The notes under the pieces: model-generated
Told to the model about the DNA's origin: nothing
Database searches by the model: none
What the model saw: the letters and a program-made list of their open reading frames with translations, nothing else
Assembly: GCA_947650285.1 (NCBI GenBank)
Contig: CANTFL010001475.1
Coordinates: 372,001-436,000, forward strand
Reading direction: 5' to 3'
Source of the DNA: Hyaloperonospora brassicae
Taxonomy: Eukaryota; Oomycota; Peronosporomycetes; Peronosporales; Peronosporaceae
Length of the DNA stretch: 64,000 nucleotides
Shown: piece by piece, positions 35,301-45,344 of the stretch
Numbering within the stretch: position 1 is the stretch's first letter
How the letters are laid out: each line of letters opens with the position of its first letter
Position numbers and translations under genes: made by a program

Positions 35301-35868
35301 CCAATCAGCACGTGCGTCGTACGTTCGTTCAGTCGGTCACGACACGCACTCCCATCTACGCAGCCGCCGGACCGATTGGCTCGGACGTCGACTGGTGGTA
35401 CGAGAAGTGGAGTCGGTCACGCGCGCGAGAGGTGGTACACCCCACAAGTACGTGGCCGAAGCGACGCGCATGGGTACACACATACATACATGGGTACATA
35501 CATACATGGCTACATACATGTCCTCCCAGGGCCAGTGGCGCAGCGTCGACCAGAGACGCTTCGAGTGTATCCATCGGCACGTCGACGAGCGAGAATTTGG
35601 TGCGCGTGCGGGCCGCGATCGTGTCCGCAGTCGCTGCTTCGGTGGCGACAGCAGTGGACTCGAGCGCCGACACGTCGTCCGTCAGACGCTCGCGCATGGC
35701 GGACGACCGGAGATCGACAGTCGTGTGGCCATGGTCTGCTTCGTGCGACATTCCTTCCACGAGCAACATTGGCGCGACATGACGAGACGGAGTCGGACCG
35801 GTGCTGCCGTAGCTTTCTGCCGGTGTGGTCCGACTTTCCGTCGAGTCGCTGTTTGCGCTTTCGGTCAC
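32389..35868 (-). CDS. GON4L-like nuclear protein with SANT/Myb domains
   Basis: Two exons on the minus strand, 35868-35518 and 35289-32389, intron 35517-35290 (gtatgt...gcag, phase 0), giving 1083 residues. The join reads ALGGH|ALVDSSEDDREYQRFLTTLL, similar to the GON4L block before its acidic segment; EEDEEYRPE and GISKKELTDLL follow, as in GON4-like proteins. A coiled or helical region (TQCIQLASQMHKHLQLLLQ) is at about residue 260. Two SANT/Myb-like repeats lie at about 450-505 (YSMTEDALLAHGAKRFG, SWDQIRRHFLP) and 518-570 (SWLLEEDLRIARGLVELHG, RKRWERLV). The second half is acidic and disordered, with a Cys-rich end (CPSCSQTVCMC). Animal GON4L is a chromatin-linked repressor; a similar nuclear role is inference here. 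Confidence 0.75.
35474..35520 (+). repeat. (CATA)n/(TATG)n repeat at the GON4L-like 5' splice site
   Basis: The plus strand shows repeated CATACATACATGG.TA. On the coding strand this gives three or more GTATGT hexamers in a row, the first of which is the inferred donor (35517-35512). Confidence 0.85.
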
Positions 35869-36545
35869 GAATCAGAATGTTGAGGTGCGATGGGCAGTTG
35901 GTGTATGGGCTCTGGTGGTACGCATGCGCTACTGCGGACGTGCGAAAGGGGAATGTGGTGCGGAATCAGAAGTGTCATCAAAACACGAAAATGACCGACA
36001 CGCAGACGAAGTGTTTGCAGTCGTCAAGTCCGTATCGGACGTCGATGATGATAGTGACGAGAATAAGGGTGACGATGATGATGACGACGACGATGTGATC
36101 ACCATTTGCTCGAGAGGTACGTGTGCACGCAACGCAGTACCGTCGCAGGGGCAATGAGCGGTCGGCTGTTCGCAGAAGACTCGACATTGACTTGCACGAC
36201 TGTGTCGCTTTTCTCGACGTTGCACGAAAGTGTGAGCTGAGACTCGCATGAGGTACTCGACGCCCCTATTGCCGAGTCGTATCGCGACTGCCGTAACACG
36301 ACGTCAATGAAACGTCAACTAGCATAGTGGACATGCACCTACCGACGACGTCGTCATATGTATTGTCCTGCCAACGGCAGCTCGTCTGCAAAAAGGCCAA
36401 TCCGTTCTTCACAAAATGACGTCACCGTCGAGTAAAAGCGATTCGTCGAGCTGAGCGCTTGCGGATCCTTGTACTATGCTCCGACACTTAGCAGCTTGTT
36501 ACAATTACGCGTCGCTGGCCTTCTAGCAGCGTTCACAACCACTTG
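35869..36545. other. intergenic, with GAT/GAC microsatellite
   Basis: Lies between the 5' end of the GON4L-like gene and the 3' end of the GRASP gene. A GATGATGATGACGACGACGATG tract is centred near 36085. Small frames on both strands are low-complexity (poly-Ser or poly-Asp) and not credible genes. Probably holds the GON4L-like promoter. Confidence 0.5.
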
Positions 36546-37924
36546 TTACGGTTCAGCAAACACGGCGACAGTCGAGATAGGAAACTGAAGATCTGTACGC
36601 GCCGCCGTATATCGAGACTCTGTTGGCGAGAAGATCTTTGCATCGCTACTTGATGCTGCCACCGATTCTGCTTCATCGCTTTCTCGGATAGGCTGCTCAG
36701 CTACTGCCTGCTGAATGGTCTCGCACGTCGGAGACTGTGCTTGGCGATTCTCGTGTGACGTCAAAGTCAGTTTGGACTCCTGTGCTGCTGGTTTTTCGTG
36801 AACTTCATCGTTGCCTTGAGATTTGCCCCGGAGTTGGTGCGGCTTCACTATAATTATACATGTAACGAACCAAGCGTTAGTTGACCGTAGCGAAAGAAGC
36901 GATCGTCAGCATATCCATCTTACAGAACGCATCTGTCGCAGCCTTGACGCCTTTCGGGAGATCGACAAAACCCACTGACGAGCCAATCGTGTTCCGGCAA
37001 ACGGACGGTAGTCGATGCAGGTAGCCATGACCGACCTCAGCACCAAGCAAACCGTCACCTCCCCAGCCCTCTGTCAGCTCGATGGACACGATGCGAACTT
37101 GATCGTCGACGGCACTGTGCATACGTTGTAGCACAACACAAGCGCTCAAGTTAGATGACCATCGTCAACAACGAACGACACAATGGCACCACGTACTTGT
37201 ACACGTAGCACTGTAAGGACCTGTCGAGCGCGTCGATGATCGCGTCATGGAGATCCTCCGCATCCGTAAAGACGCGGTCGGGTGTACCCAGCAGATAGTC
37301 GGACCCTGCTCGGAGTCCTGCACGCTCAGCCGGTGACGATGCAGCTACGTTCTGCACGAAACATCAAGTGTAAACATCAACTGATGCACCAAAAGGCGAC
37401 AGAGGCGGCAAGAAAAGCACGTGCCACGTACCAGCACATGCACGAGCTGGTCTTCCACGCCTTCGTACGAGTCAAAGCGGATGGTCACGCCGATCAGCCC
37501 TTTGCCCGGCCACTTGCGACTCGGCGTCAATTGCAGCTCTCTCGTGGTCTGCGTCTTGGCGTTGAGCACTCGCAGCTGAATCGGACGGTCTTCACTCTGG
37601 GCGAGGAGCTCCATGAGCGTTGCATCTCGAGTGTCCTATATGTATGATGTACCCACAAATCACACACATATTCGGAACAGCATTGTATCGTACTAAGTAC
37701 GACACTCGGTAGATAGATGACAAAGAGTGCCTTACGAGTCGGATACCGTTGGCCTCGACGATAAAGTCGAAGAAGCTCACGAAGCCGACTGCGGACGCAG
37801 GCGACTGCTCTTGGATGCCCAAAATGCGAAAGCCACAGTGCTTGCCGCCTTCAGGTGCGTCCTCGTCGCTACTGTCGTGACGAAGTCCGTCCTCTTCAAC
37901 GAGTCTCGAGCTTTCATTGCCCAT
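36546..37924 (-). CDS. GRASP55/65-type Golgi reassembly stacking protein
   Basis: Five exons on the minus strand: 37924-37736, 37635-37432, 37351-37197, 37114-36924, 36847-36546; total 1041 bp, 346 residues, all introns GT-AG with matching phases. The protein starts MGNESSRL, a good N-myristoylation signal, as in animal GRASPs, which use a lipid anchor on cis-Golgi membranes. The GRASP core has two PDZ-like folds: HCGFRILGIQEQSPASAVGF (residues 29-48) to WPGKGLIGVTIRFDSYEGVEDQLVHVL, then NVAASSPAERAGLRAGSDYLLG to VYNAVDDQVRIVSIELTEGW and GLLGAEVGHGYLHRLP. The last motif is the family signature GYLHRIP. The Ser/Thr/Glu-rich tail (exon 5) matches the variable regulatory tail of GRASPs. An alternative end at a TAA 30 bp past the exon-4 donor would remove that tail. 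Confidence 0.88.
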
Positions 37925-40649
37925 CTACTTTCGAGTCGCGACTTGGTTTGAATATGCCGTCCTCATGCCACACGTCGATTCGAATAAGTACGTTTCATGT
38001 AAACTGCTGAAAATTGTACAGCTGCACAAGTGCTGGAAGATATTTCGACCAAAAGTAGTCTCACCTGCTGTGGAAGAAGGCGCCCGTGGCAAAGAGCTGG
38101 GCCTAACTTAGAGTGGCGTGTGCTGTCGGTGAGTTGGGTCACACGACGCTATCGGTTATCGTCAATGGCGCCAACTTCTACCTAGGTCTAAGCAACAATT
38201 GACTGTGTGCGGTACGAACGTGATAGAGCTCGTATTCTAGTTGCGCAAGGATAGATAGAAGGCACATTGCGTCTCGGATCATTCGGTATCCGCATGGTGT
38301 ACTCGGAAGAACGAAAGTTATTAGATTGATTGTATCGTCATCGAGCGTATGCCGGTCTACTACTTGTACGTTTTCTAAGCTATTGGTGTTGGGATATCAG
38401 AAAGTATAGCATGGTTCTGCTCAATGCGCAAGGGTGTTCAACGACACGCGGTGCCGTTGGCATCCCCGCACTCATACAAGAGGTGTCAGAATAAAAGCTA
38501 ATCATCACTTGTCCCACAACAGAGTATTTACATGTGCATATGCATCGTGAAGGGTTCCTCAGACAACAGCCAGTTTTTATCCTCATTCTGTTTCGGACGG
38601 TAATTCCAATGCCGTATCACGTACGGTGTTTGGACATCATTGGAACCTTCTGCTAATGTCAACGCAAGTGGGTTCGAGACGCGATTGTTTGAATGACGTC
38701 TATTGGCCTTTGCTCAGAGAGCGCGTGACCTGTTCCGCACCAATGGTTGAAATGCACTCGCATTGGCTGAGCGTCCGCGTAATTACATCAGTAAAAACGG
38801 CCGTCAGAACGCTGACTTGAACCCGCGCGCGAAGCTCGGATGTCGCATGCGGTAAATGACCTTAACCTGATCTACAGGACCACGACACTGACCACCAGTC
38901 TGAGACATCTTGACCTCGTCGACTGTCGCATCTTAGTAGGGTTCGAATATGGGCGTAGAGTCAGGTTCGACACCGCTTTGCATCACCTCCGACGTGTTGC
39001 ATCCTCATGCGAGGCGATTGTTCCTTAGTTTGCATCGATACTGTGGTATGACGTGGCCATCATCGCGGCACAGTGTCTTGGCGCCAGTTGTCTAGCTAGA
39101 CTGTTTGCGTTTGCGTTGTAAGCAAGTTTGCTGCCTGCCGTCAGGCGGCGCTTCGAGGCGTTGTACACGCAGTCAGGTTCACAGTCGAGTGGTGTCTCTG
39201 TTGCGTCCATCCGGTCCTCTCATGAGTATACGGTGTAGCACGAGGCAGCGATGACCGACAGGTCGTCGTCGTCGGCTTTGTGCCCACGTGACAATTGCTC
39301 GACTAGTGCGAAACCACGAGCCCACGGGAAGACGTGCCTGGACGGACGTGTGGTTCGAGAGAACTTGCTGCAACACCAAGCGACTTTCTGCTGGCTCAAC
39401 GCAACGAGGCGGGTAGGCAGCACCGCAGCACTACGTGATGAACGATTTCGAGGAGTCTTAGCTGCGTCCGCGCCGCTCTGGACCATTCAGATTATCGCAA
39501 GTGCAGTCACCACATGCGCATGACTTATTCTTAGCTGCGACATGGACGTCTCTGTCGTGCCGCGAACAGACGCTAGCGGGTAGTCAGGAGCTTCAACCAC
39601 GCGAGCTGTTGTCCGATGCAACATTTTTCACCCGCTTCTCACGCCAGACGGCCCATGTGGCTGCTAGAGCAACGTGCGGGACGATCGAGCGGCGTTGACA
39701 CGAGCACTCGACTGTCCGTGCAATCAAGACGCTGTCCTCGCCCGCTTCGTGCGCAATGTTCAGCCTGACTTCGTGCCGCGAACAGGCGAACACACAGATG
39801 GTGAGCAGTGGGATACGACTCCACGACGGGTCCATCGGATGATGATTATTCAGATTGTCTCTGCTCGCGCACGCGCCGTCTTCAGTCGCTGCCGAGCGAG
39901 CCACGTCAGCACTTTTGGCAGGCGTTTTCAAATCCGAGGGAAAGCCGGCGGGCAGACAGCCTCGCGGCCCGCTGCAACCGAACACGCGAACGGGAAAGTC
40001 AAGTCAGTCTGCGGTGCCCCCGCGTTCGCCGAATGTGCTGATTTGTCAACACTGCTCGCTCCAGCGCAATTTGGTGGTTGCCACGAGAGTCCATCTCCGC
40101 TGCAACAACCAACAGCTCGGGCGCATCCGTTTCAAACGCACCTCGCGTGGACTTTGCGCAACGACCTCCTCGGCAGCCCACGTCGCGCCCGACAAAAGTG
40201 CAGTTGTTATGCACAGCGACTGCCCCACGCCTGACGTGACTGGTCAGGTTGAGTCGATCCTGTATCTACATACCGAAGCAAACAACGGGTGTGGTCGTAG
40301 AAGTAGGACCACTACTACTACTTCTGCTACTACTACTGCTACTACTACTACTACCACATCTATCCGCGCGCTGCCTCTGACATGTTCCTGCTCGCGTGAG
40401 CCTAATTCCGCAGACACTCTCCTCGCTCTCCCCCCCCTCCCCCCTCTCTCTCTCCTCGACGGGATCGTCTGATCGATCGATCAGTCGAGCCAGGAGTGAT
40501 GGTCCCGATCTGTGCGCCGTTTCGCAGCTCCCAACGGCCCGAACCCACCCACGTGCACAGCGGCGCGTGGTCGGCACTTCCGAATTTGCCCCCCGAGGCA
40601 CAGCCCGATCCGCAAGCGACCGGTTGCGCACTCGTTCACTCAACGCGCA
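37925..40649. other. long intergenic region
   Basis: 2.7 kb of intermediate GC with no frame that matches a known family or has a credible start and splice pattern. Includes a (CTA)n/(CTG)n-type trinucleotide repeat at 40308-40363 and a pyrimidine-rich CCCCCCTCCCCCCTCTCTCT tract near 40430, about 200 bp before the first kinase start, which could belong to its promoter. Confidence 0.45.
40308..40363 (+). repeat. ACT-type trinucleotide repeat
   Basis: Imperfect run of ACT/GCT/TCT triplets upstream of kinase 1. Confidence 0.8.
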
Positions 40650-41861
40650 ATGGCCGCCCAGTTGGACGAATACGTGATCCAGCGACGGCTCGCGCCCGCG
40701 CTCTTTGGCGACGTGCTGCTGTGCCAGCACCGGCCCTCGGGCGACCTCGTGGCCGTGAAGCGCGTGTTGCAGAGCGCCGCGCGGGCGCAGCGCACGCTGT
40801 CGAGCCACAAGAAGGTGCACGAGAACGTGGCGCTCGAGCGCGCGCTGTACCACGAGCTGCGGCGCGTGGGCGGCCACCCGAACGTGCTGGCGCTGCGCGA
40901 CGAGATGGAGGTCGACGGCTACGTGTACCTCGTGTCGGACTTTTGCGCGCGGGGCGAACTGTATGCGCTCGTGAGCGCCGCCGACCGCGGGCACCTCCCG
41001 GTCGCGCGCGTGCAGCGGTACGGCCGCCAGATCGCGCGCGGCGTGTCGTTTCTGCACGCGCACGGCTTTGCGCACCGCGACCTGTCGCTCGAGAACGTGC
41101 TCGTGACGGACGACGACCAGTGCCAAGTGTGCGACTTTGGCCTCGCGGCGTCGACGACGCAGCGCCGTCGCGAGACGGTGGGAAAGCTCTTTTACATGGC
41201 GCCCGAAGTGCTGGCGGCCGTGCCGTACAGCGCGGCAAAGGCCGACGTCTGGTCGCTCGGCGTCATGCTCTTCATCATGCTGGTCGGGGCCCCGCCCGTC
41301 GAGACGGCGTCGTCCATGGACGCGCGTTTTCGTTTGATGACGAACAAGGGCGTGCGGCATTTGCTCGACCGGTGGGGCCTGACGTCGGACCTCCCGGCGG
41401 CGGCGGTCGACCTGCTCGCTGCGATGCTCGAGGTGGACCCGGAGCAGCGCATTGCGATGGATCAAGTGGTGGCCCACCCGTTCTTACGGTGCACAAGCGA
41501 CAGCAATAGCTCTCGTGCTGCCTCTATTGCTACTGCTACTGCTACTGCTGCTGCTGCTGCTGTTGTGGTTCCGGGGCAGCAGGTGGAGGTCCCCGAGAGA
41601 CAGCAGACGCGGGCGACGTCGCCAGTGAAGTACCATCCGCCGCAGCCTGCGACACCGTCGTACTCGTCAGCAGCGGCTCCGTCCATGTACGTGGCGCGTC
41701 CGGAGTCGGACGGCGTTGCACGCAGCGGCTGTCGTCTCCTGCTGCACAAGATCCACTGCTTCTTCTCGCGTCGTCGCAACAAGCGCGTGATGGCGGTGGC
41801 CCACCGTCAGTCTGGCTTTTCGACCCGAGCCGTCGTCAAGCGCTTTGTGGGCGCTGCATGA
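40650..41861 (+). CDS. serine/threonine protein kinase with altered glycine loop (kinase 1 of tandem pair)
   Basis: Single exon, 403 residues from ATG 40650; the frame is open 138 bp further upstream but the MAAQ start fits the domain. The kinase domain spans about residues 8-280. VAVKRV holds the ATP lysine, HRDLSLENVL the catalytic Asp, CDFGLA the metal-binding Asp, FYMAPEV the activation-loop end, and DVWSLGVML the F-helix Asp. Unusual: the glycine loop reads LAPALFGDV, so two of the three expected glycines (GxGxFG) are replaced, and the HRD loop has Ser in place of the usual Lys (HRDLK). The tail (about 285-403) has a Thr/Ala repeat coded by (ACTGCT)n/CTG triplets and a basic end with a Cys/Phe patch (KIHCFFSRRRNKR) that might target membranes. 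Paralogous to the kinase at 43992. Substrate unknown. Confidence 0.85.
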   Translation: MAAQLDEYVIQRRLAPALFGDVLLCQHRPSGDLVAVKRVLQSAARAQRTLSSHKKVHENVALERALYHELRRVGGHPNVLALRDEMEVDGYVYLVSDFCARGELYALVSAADRGHLPVARVQRYGRQIARGVSFLHAHGFAHRDLSLENVLVTDDDQCQVCDFGLAASTTQRRRETVGKLFYMAPEVLAAVPYSAAKADVWSLGVMLFIMLVGAPPVETASSMDARFRLMTNKGVRHLLDRWGLTSDLPAAAVDLLAAMLEVDPEQRIAMDQVVAHPFLRCTSDSNSSRAASIATATATAAAAAVVVPGQQVEVPERQQTRATSPVKYHPPQPATPSYSSAAAPSMYVARPESDGVARSGCRLLLHKIHCFFSRRRNKRVMAVAHRQSGFSTRAVVKRFVGAA

Positions 41862-43906
41862 GGGCGGCTCGACCGCCGTGCAAGTGGGCTCGTTGAGCCC
41901 GTGGCGGCTGCCAATTGTCCGCACTTCGCTGCGACGCATCGAGTGAGGGGGCGCCTGCGTGCGGGGGGTGCAGGACGCTGGACGCCTCGAGCAACGCGTG
42001 TATTTATTCGGGACGCGGAGTCCTGCAATCGCCATTTGGTCGTTAAGACAAGGGAAGAGAGCTGCGAGTGGATGGCTGATACAGTAACTAGACGCACATG
42101 TACGCATAAATAGATCGATGGCAAGAAGCGCCCACGACCAGCAGACGTTGTTCCCATAATCTGTACCTCTACCAGTATCACATCTAGATATATATATCTT
42201 GCCCCTAAATCTGTCAGTCAGACAATTGTCCGACTGTTGCCAGATATTTGTGGACCCGATGTACCGTCTGTGTAGCCACGCCCAGCCCCTTGCGTGGTCA
42301 TATCACAAGTAAATGATGCCTACAGCCCCTTGCGTTGTCATATCGCAGGTAGAAAGCTGCCGTAGGCGTCGTGCAATGAACACTCAATTATTTACTTCGA
42401 TGACCGGCTAATACTTGTGTGCTGATGCTGTAGAAATCGTACGACGCGAGTAGAGTGCGTAGATGATTGCTGACGTTGTCGGTGTGTTTGTCGTTCTCGC
42501 TCTTGCAATATCTTCGGCAGCTTGACGTTCTGCACCCACACCTACGCACGTAGCGAGCACTGCACATCGAATTGCCAATGCTAAAAGCTGCACGTACATT
42601 TGTTGATACAATTACAGCGCGAGCTGCTTCTGCACCGACATCCGCCGACTACGTTTACCTGCCACAAATCTGAGTTCCTACTTGTCTCTCACTAGAGATC
42701 GAGATGCAGTTGCAGTTGTCCAAGTTCGTCGTGCGTGGAATGCCGTTCATGCCAGTTGCGGACAGGAAGGAGAGTCCCCCGACGCGGCGAGCGAGATGCT
42801 TTCCGACGCCAACGAGTCGTCCACTGAACCGATTCGAGGCAGCAGCTGGCACCGATGGACGGCAACGCTTGTGCCGTGACGACCCACGAGTTGATCACAG
42901 GCGGGCAGAGCGAGTGCCGCGGGCACAAGTCACACGCCGATCGCGGCTTTTTATAGTCCGAAAGTGCTCGAATCACGCACAAAGCCAATGACGACCACAC
43001 TTTGCCTTTTGCGCGAGAGCCGCTGCACGCAAAGCCAACCTGAGCGCCGTCAGCTTTGCGCTTGTGCTGCCACCTTTAGTCACCGCAACTCGTCGCTCGC
43101 TACGAATGCGGTGCAACGAATTGGCTCTATCTCTCACATGTCGTTTGTCGTCAGACAGACCGCTCAGTCTGACATGGCGCGCTGCGACACACTCGGGACA
43201 GTGCAGACAGGTAGACAAACCCACATTTAGACAGAGTAAATGCTCCATAAAGCAGCTTCAAGTGATGTGACTTAGCCTGGGGAGAGCTCTCCGCTCGCGC
43301 GATCCTTTGCAGATCGTGTGCGATTTGACGCGCCACTTCAACGTCAGCGCCCGAGATCCTCTGTCTGATTCGCCAGAACGTTCAGCTCACGTAACGTCAG
43401 ACCTGTAGGTGCCAAGTGGCCACAATCGCGTCGCACGCAGTCGAAATTGCGTCGTCGATCTGTGTCGAACGTCGCGACGTGCGATCGTGCGCAGAACGCG
43501 AGGGGCGCACCAAACCGTCCGAAGGAAAATGCGATCGGCCGCCCACTCGCACCTGAACGAAAACGAACGCACTTCGGTGGCATTGCAAAGACGAGTGCGT
43601 CCGCTCGGGTGCGTCCGCTGCAGAGGCCGACGCTGCCGAAGTCACTCGAATCGACGCGAGTCGACTTCATAAGTGTCGCTCTCGCTCGAAACATTCTGCG
43701 CACATGTCATGCCGACCACTGCGTACATCAGCTGCCTCTGCTGCCTTTGGCTCCCGCACACATCTCATCGACTCGAGACGAAACGGCAAGCGCACTTTCG
43801 CACCTGAACGCTGACCCGTCGTTGGCTATTGACAGACAGTCCCTCGAGCGTCTCCGTCCATCAAGTGATCCGATCGAAACGACGACTCCATCCATCAAGT
43901 GAGACC
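41862..43906. other. intergenic between the paired kinases
   Basis: 2 kb without a recognised gene. Several frames of 60-150 codons overlap one another on both strands with GC-driven openness only. Contains a 40-bp tandem duplication at 42284-42363. Confidence 0.45.
42284..42363 (+). repeat. two 40-bp direct repeats
   Basis: Units start AGCCCCTTGCGT(G/T)GTCATA at 42284 and 42324, adjacent, with a few substitutions. Confidence 0.8.
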
Positions 43907-43925
43907 TCATTCTCCACTTGTCGCT
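43907..43925 (+). promoter_or_regulatory. oomycete initiator-like core promoter of kinase 2
   Basis: CTCATTCTCCACTTG matches the oomycete initiator (GCTCATTYYNCAWTTT) at nearly every position. It lies 85 bp upstream of the kinase-2 ATG, a normal leader length for oomycetes. Assignment rests on this motif and position only. Confidence 0.6.
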
Positions 43926-43991
43926 CAAAGCCACGCGACTTGACCCGCGACCAATTGATTCCCTTTCGCAAGTGCACCCAATCGCAGCCGC

Positions 43992-45041
43992 ATGGGACTC
44001 CTTCGCCACTACGTCGACGTCGTGCTCACCGCCGCCTTCTTGACCCCCGGCGCCAGCAGCAGTGCCACGCCCTCCAAGCAGAAGAACACGAAGCCGAAGC
44101 CAAAGAAGAACCGACGGCAGACGCTGTCCACGCGGCCTTCGAGCGCGTCGACTGTCGTGCCGCAAGCGCCGACAGCAGTCGTCCAGTCCCCACCGCAGCG
44201 CCTGTGCGACCTGCGGATCCTCAAGACCTTAGCGCCGGCACTCTTCGGCGAAGTGCTGTTGTGCCTCGACGCGGCCACTGGTCGCCACGTTGCGGTCAAA
44301 CGCGTCGATCTCTGCTGTGCGCGCGCGCACGTGACGGTCAAGACGCGGGTCCAAGTGGTCGAGAGCCTCACGCAGGAGCGCAGCGTGCACCACCGACTCG
44401 CAGCGGTTCAGACGACCAATTTGCTCGTCTTGCAAGAAGAGGTGCAGTGCAATAACAACCTGTACCTCGTGTTCCCCTTCTGCTCGGGCGGCGACCTCTT
44501 TCACGTCGTGCGGCACAGTCCACTGGACGGGCGACTGCCCGAAGCCACTGCCCGTCGCTTCCTCCGCGACGTCGTGCGGGGACTGCTGTGCCTCAAGCAG
44601 AATGGATTGGCCCATCGGGACATCTCCCTCGAAAACGTCGTGCTGGACGCCACCGGTGTGTGTTTCGTCTGCGACTTTGGGCTCGCGACGGCCTACGAGA
44701 CGCGCGTGGCCCCGGGACGCGTGGGCAAAGCGTGGTACATGGCGCCCGAAGTCTTTGCAGCGACAGCGTCGTACAGTGCACTGCCGGCCGACATTTGGTC
44801 GCTCGGTGTGCTGTTGGCCATTATGCTCACGGGCGCACCGCTCGTTGACAAACCGGCGCTGAGTGACCGCCACTTTTGCGTCTTGAGCCAGGGCGGCGGT
44901 GTCCGCAAACTCCATCGCGTGTTCCCTCGCAAGCTCTCGGACGTGACGTGGGACGTACTGGAGCAGATGCTGCACGTGGATCCCCTGCGCCGGCCGACAC
45001 TGGAGCAGGTGGCAGCACATCCGTTTCTGTCGAGTCGATAG
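43992..45041 (+). CDS. serine/threonine protein kinase with altered glycine loop (kinase 2 of tandem pair)
   Basis: Single exon, 349 residues. Residues 1-20 are hydrophobic (MGLLRHYVDVVLTAAFLTPG), followed by a Lys-rich and Ser/Pro-rich linker; the kinase domain covers about residues 75-349 and reaches the C-terminus, so there is no tail as in kinase 1. Motifs: loop LAPALFGEVLL, VAVKRV lysine, HRDISLENVVL, CDFGLA, YMAPEVF, DIWSLGVLL, and PTLEQVAAHPFL at the end. The same two glycine substitutions and the same Lys-to-Ser change in the HRD loop occur in kinase 1, so the pair descends from one duplication and the changes are inherited, not sequencing errors. All catalytic Asp and Lys residues are kept, so activity is plausible. 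The hydrophobic start might be a membrane anchor. Confidence 0.85.
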   Translation: MGLLRHYVDVVLTAAFLTPGASSSATPSKQKNTKPKPKKNRRQTLSTRPSSASTVVPQAPTAVVQSPPQRLCDLRILKTLAPALFGEVLLCLDAATGRHVAVKRVDLCCARAHVTVKTRVQVVESLTQERSVHHRLAAVQTTNLLVLQEEVQCNNNLYLVFPFCSGGDLFHVVRHSPLDGRLPEATARRFLRDVVRGLLCLKQNGLAHRDISLENVVLDATGVCFVCDFGLATAYETRVAPGRVGKAWYMAPEVFAATASYSALPADIWSLGVLLAIMLTGAPLVDKPALSDRHFCVLSQGGGVRKLHRVFPRKLSDVTWDVLEQMLHVDPLRRPTLEQVAAHPFLSSR

Positions 45042-45344
45042 ACGATCGACTGCGAGTCGAGTCGTCGTACCATACGGTGCCGCAGCTCTGAACTAGTGGC
45101 GTACGATCTGATCCATTCGTCGCACCGATAGATATCCAAAGCGTTTTTCCCTCCATTCCAACGATTGTCTTTCGCAGTATCCGTTCACCCACCAAAGACG
45201 TCTCAAACACTTCTCTCTTCTCTCTTCAGACTGCTCGAAACAGGTTCGATGTCCAGTAGATATCGATGCAGACCAATGTCCTTTGTCAATGTCCTTTGCC
45301 TGCAAGCGGCGGTCCATAATGACGGCACATGTCCTTCTGTCCAC
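45042..45344. other. convergent intergenic region
   Basis: 303 bp between the stop of kinase 2 (+) and the stop of the PLK4-like gene (-); holds both 3' untranslated regions. No gene seen. Confidence 0.5.

Noticed and set aside
34994..36098. Overlapping plus-strand frames of 250-270 codons
   Set aside because: Antisense to the two GON4L-like exons and intron; low complexity from the CATA repeat and acidic region.
39593..40234. Open frames upstream of kinase 1 as an extra gene
   Set aside because: No domain, several overlapping frames on both strands of equal quality, and no consistent splice model.
40266..41477. Long minus-strand frame of about 400 codons, and a plus-strand frame at 40496-41509, overlapping kinase 1
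   Set aside because: They are shadows of the GC-rich kinase gene: Arg/His/Ala-rich, no domain, and the kinase frame carries all conserved motifs.
43829..45020. Frames on both strands overlapping kinase 2
   Set aside because: Antisense or out-of-phase shadows created by high GC at third positions.
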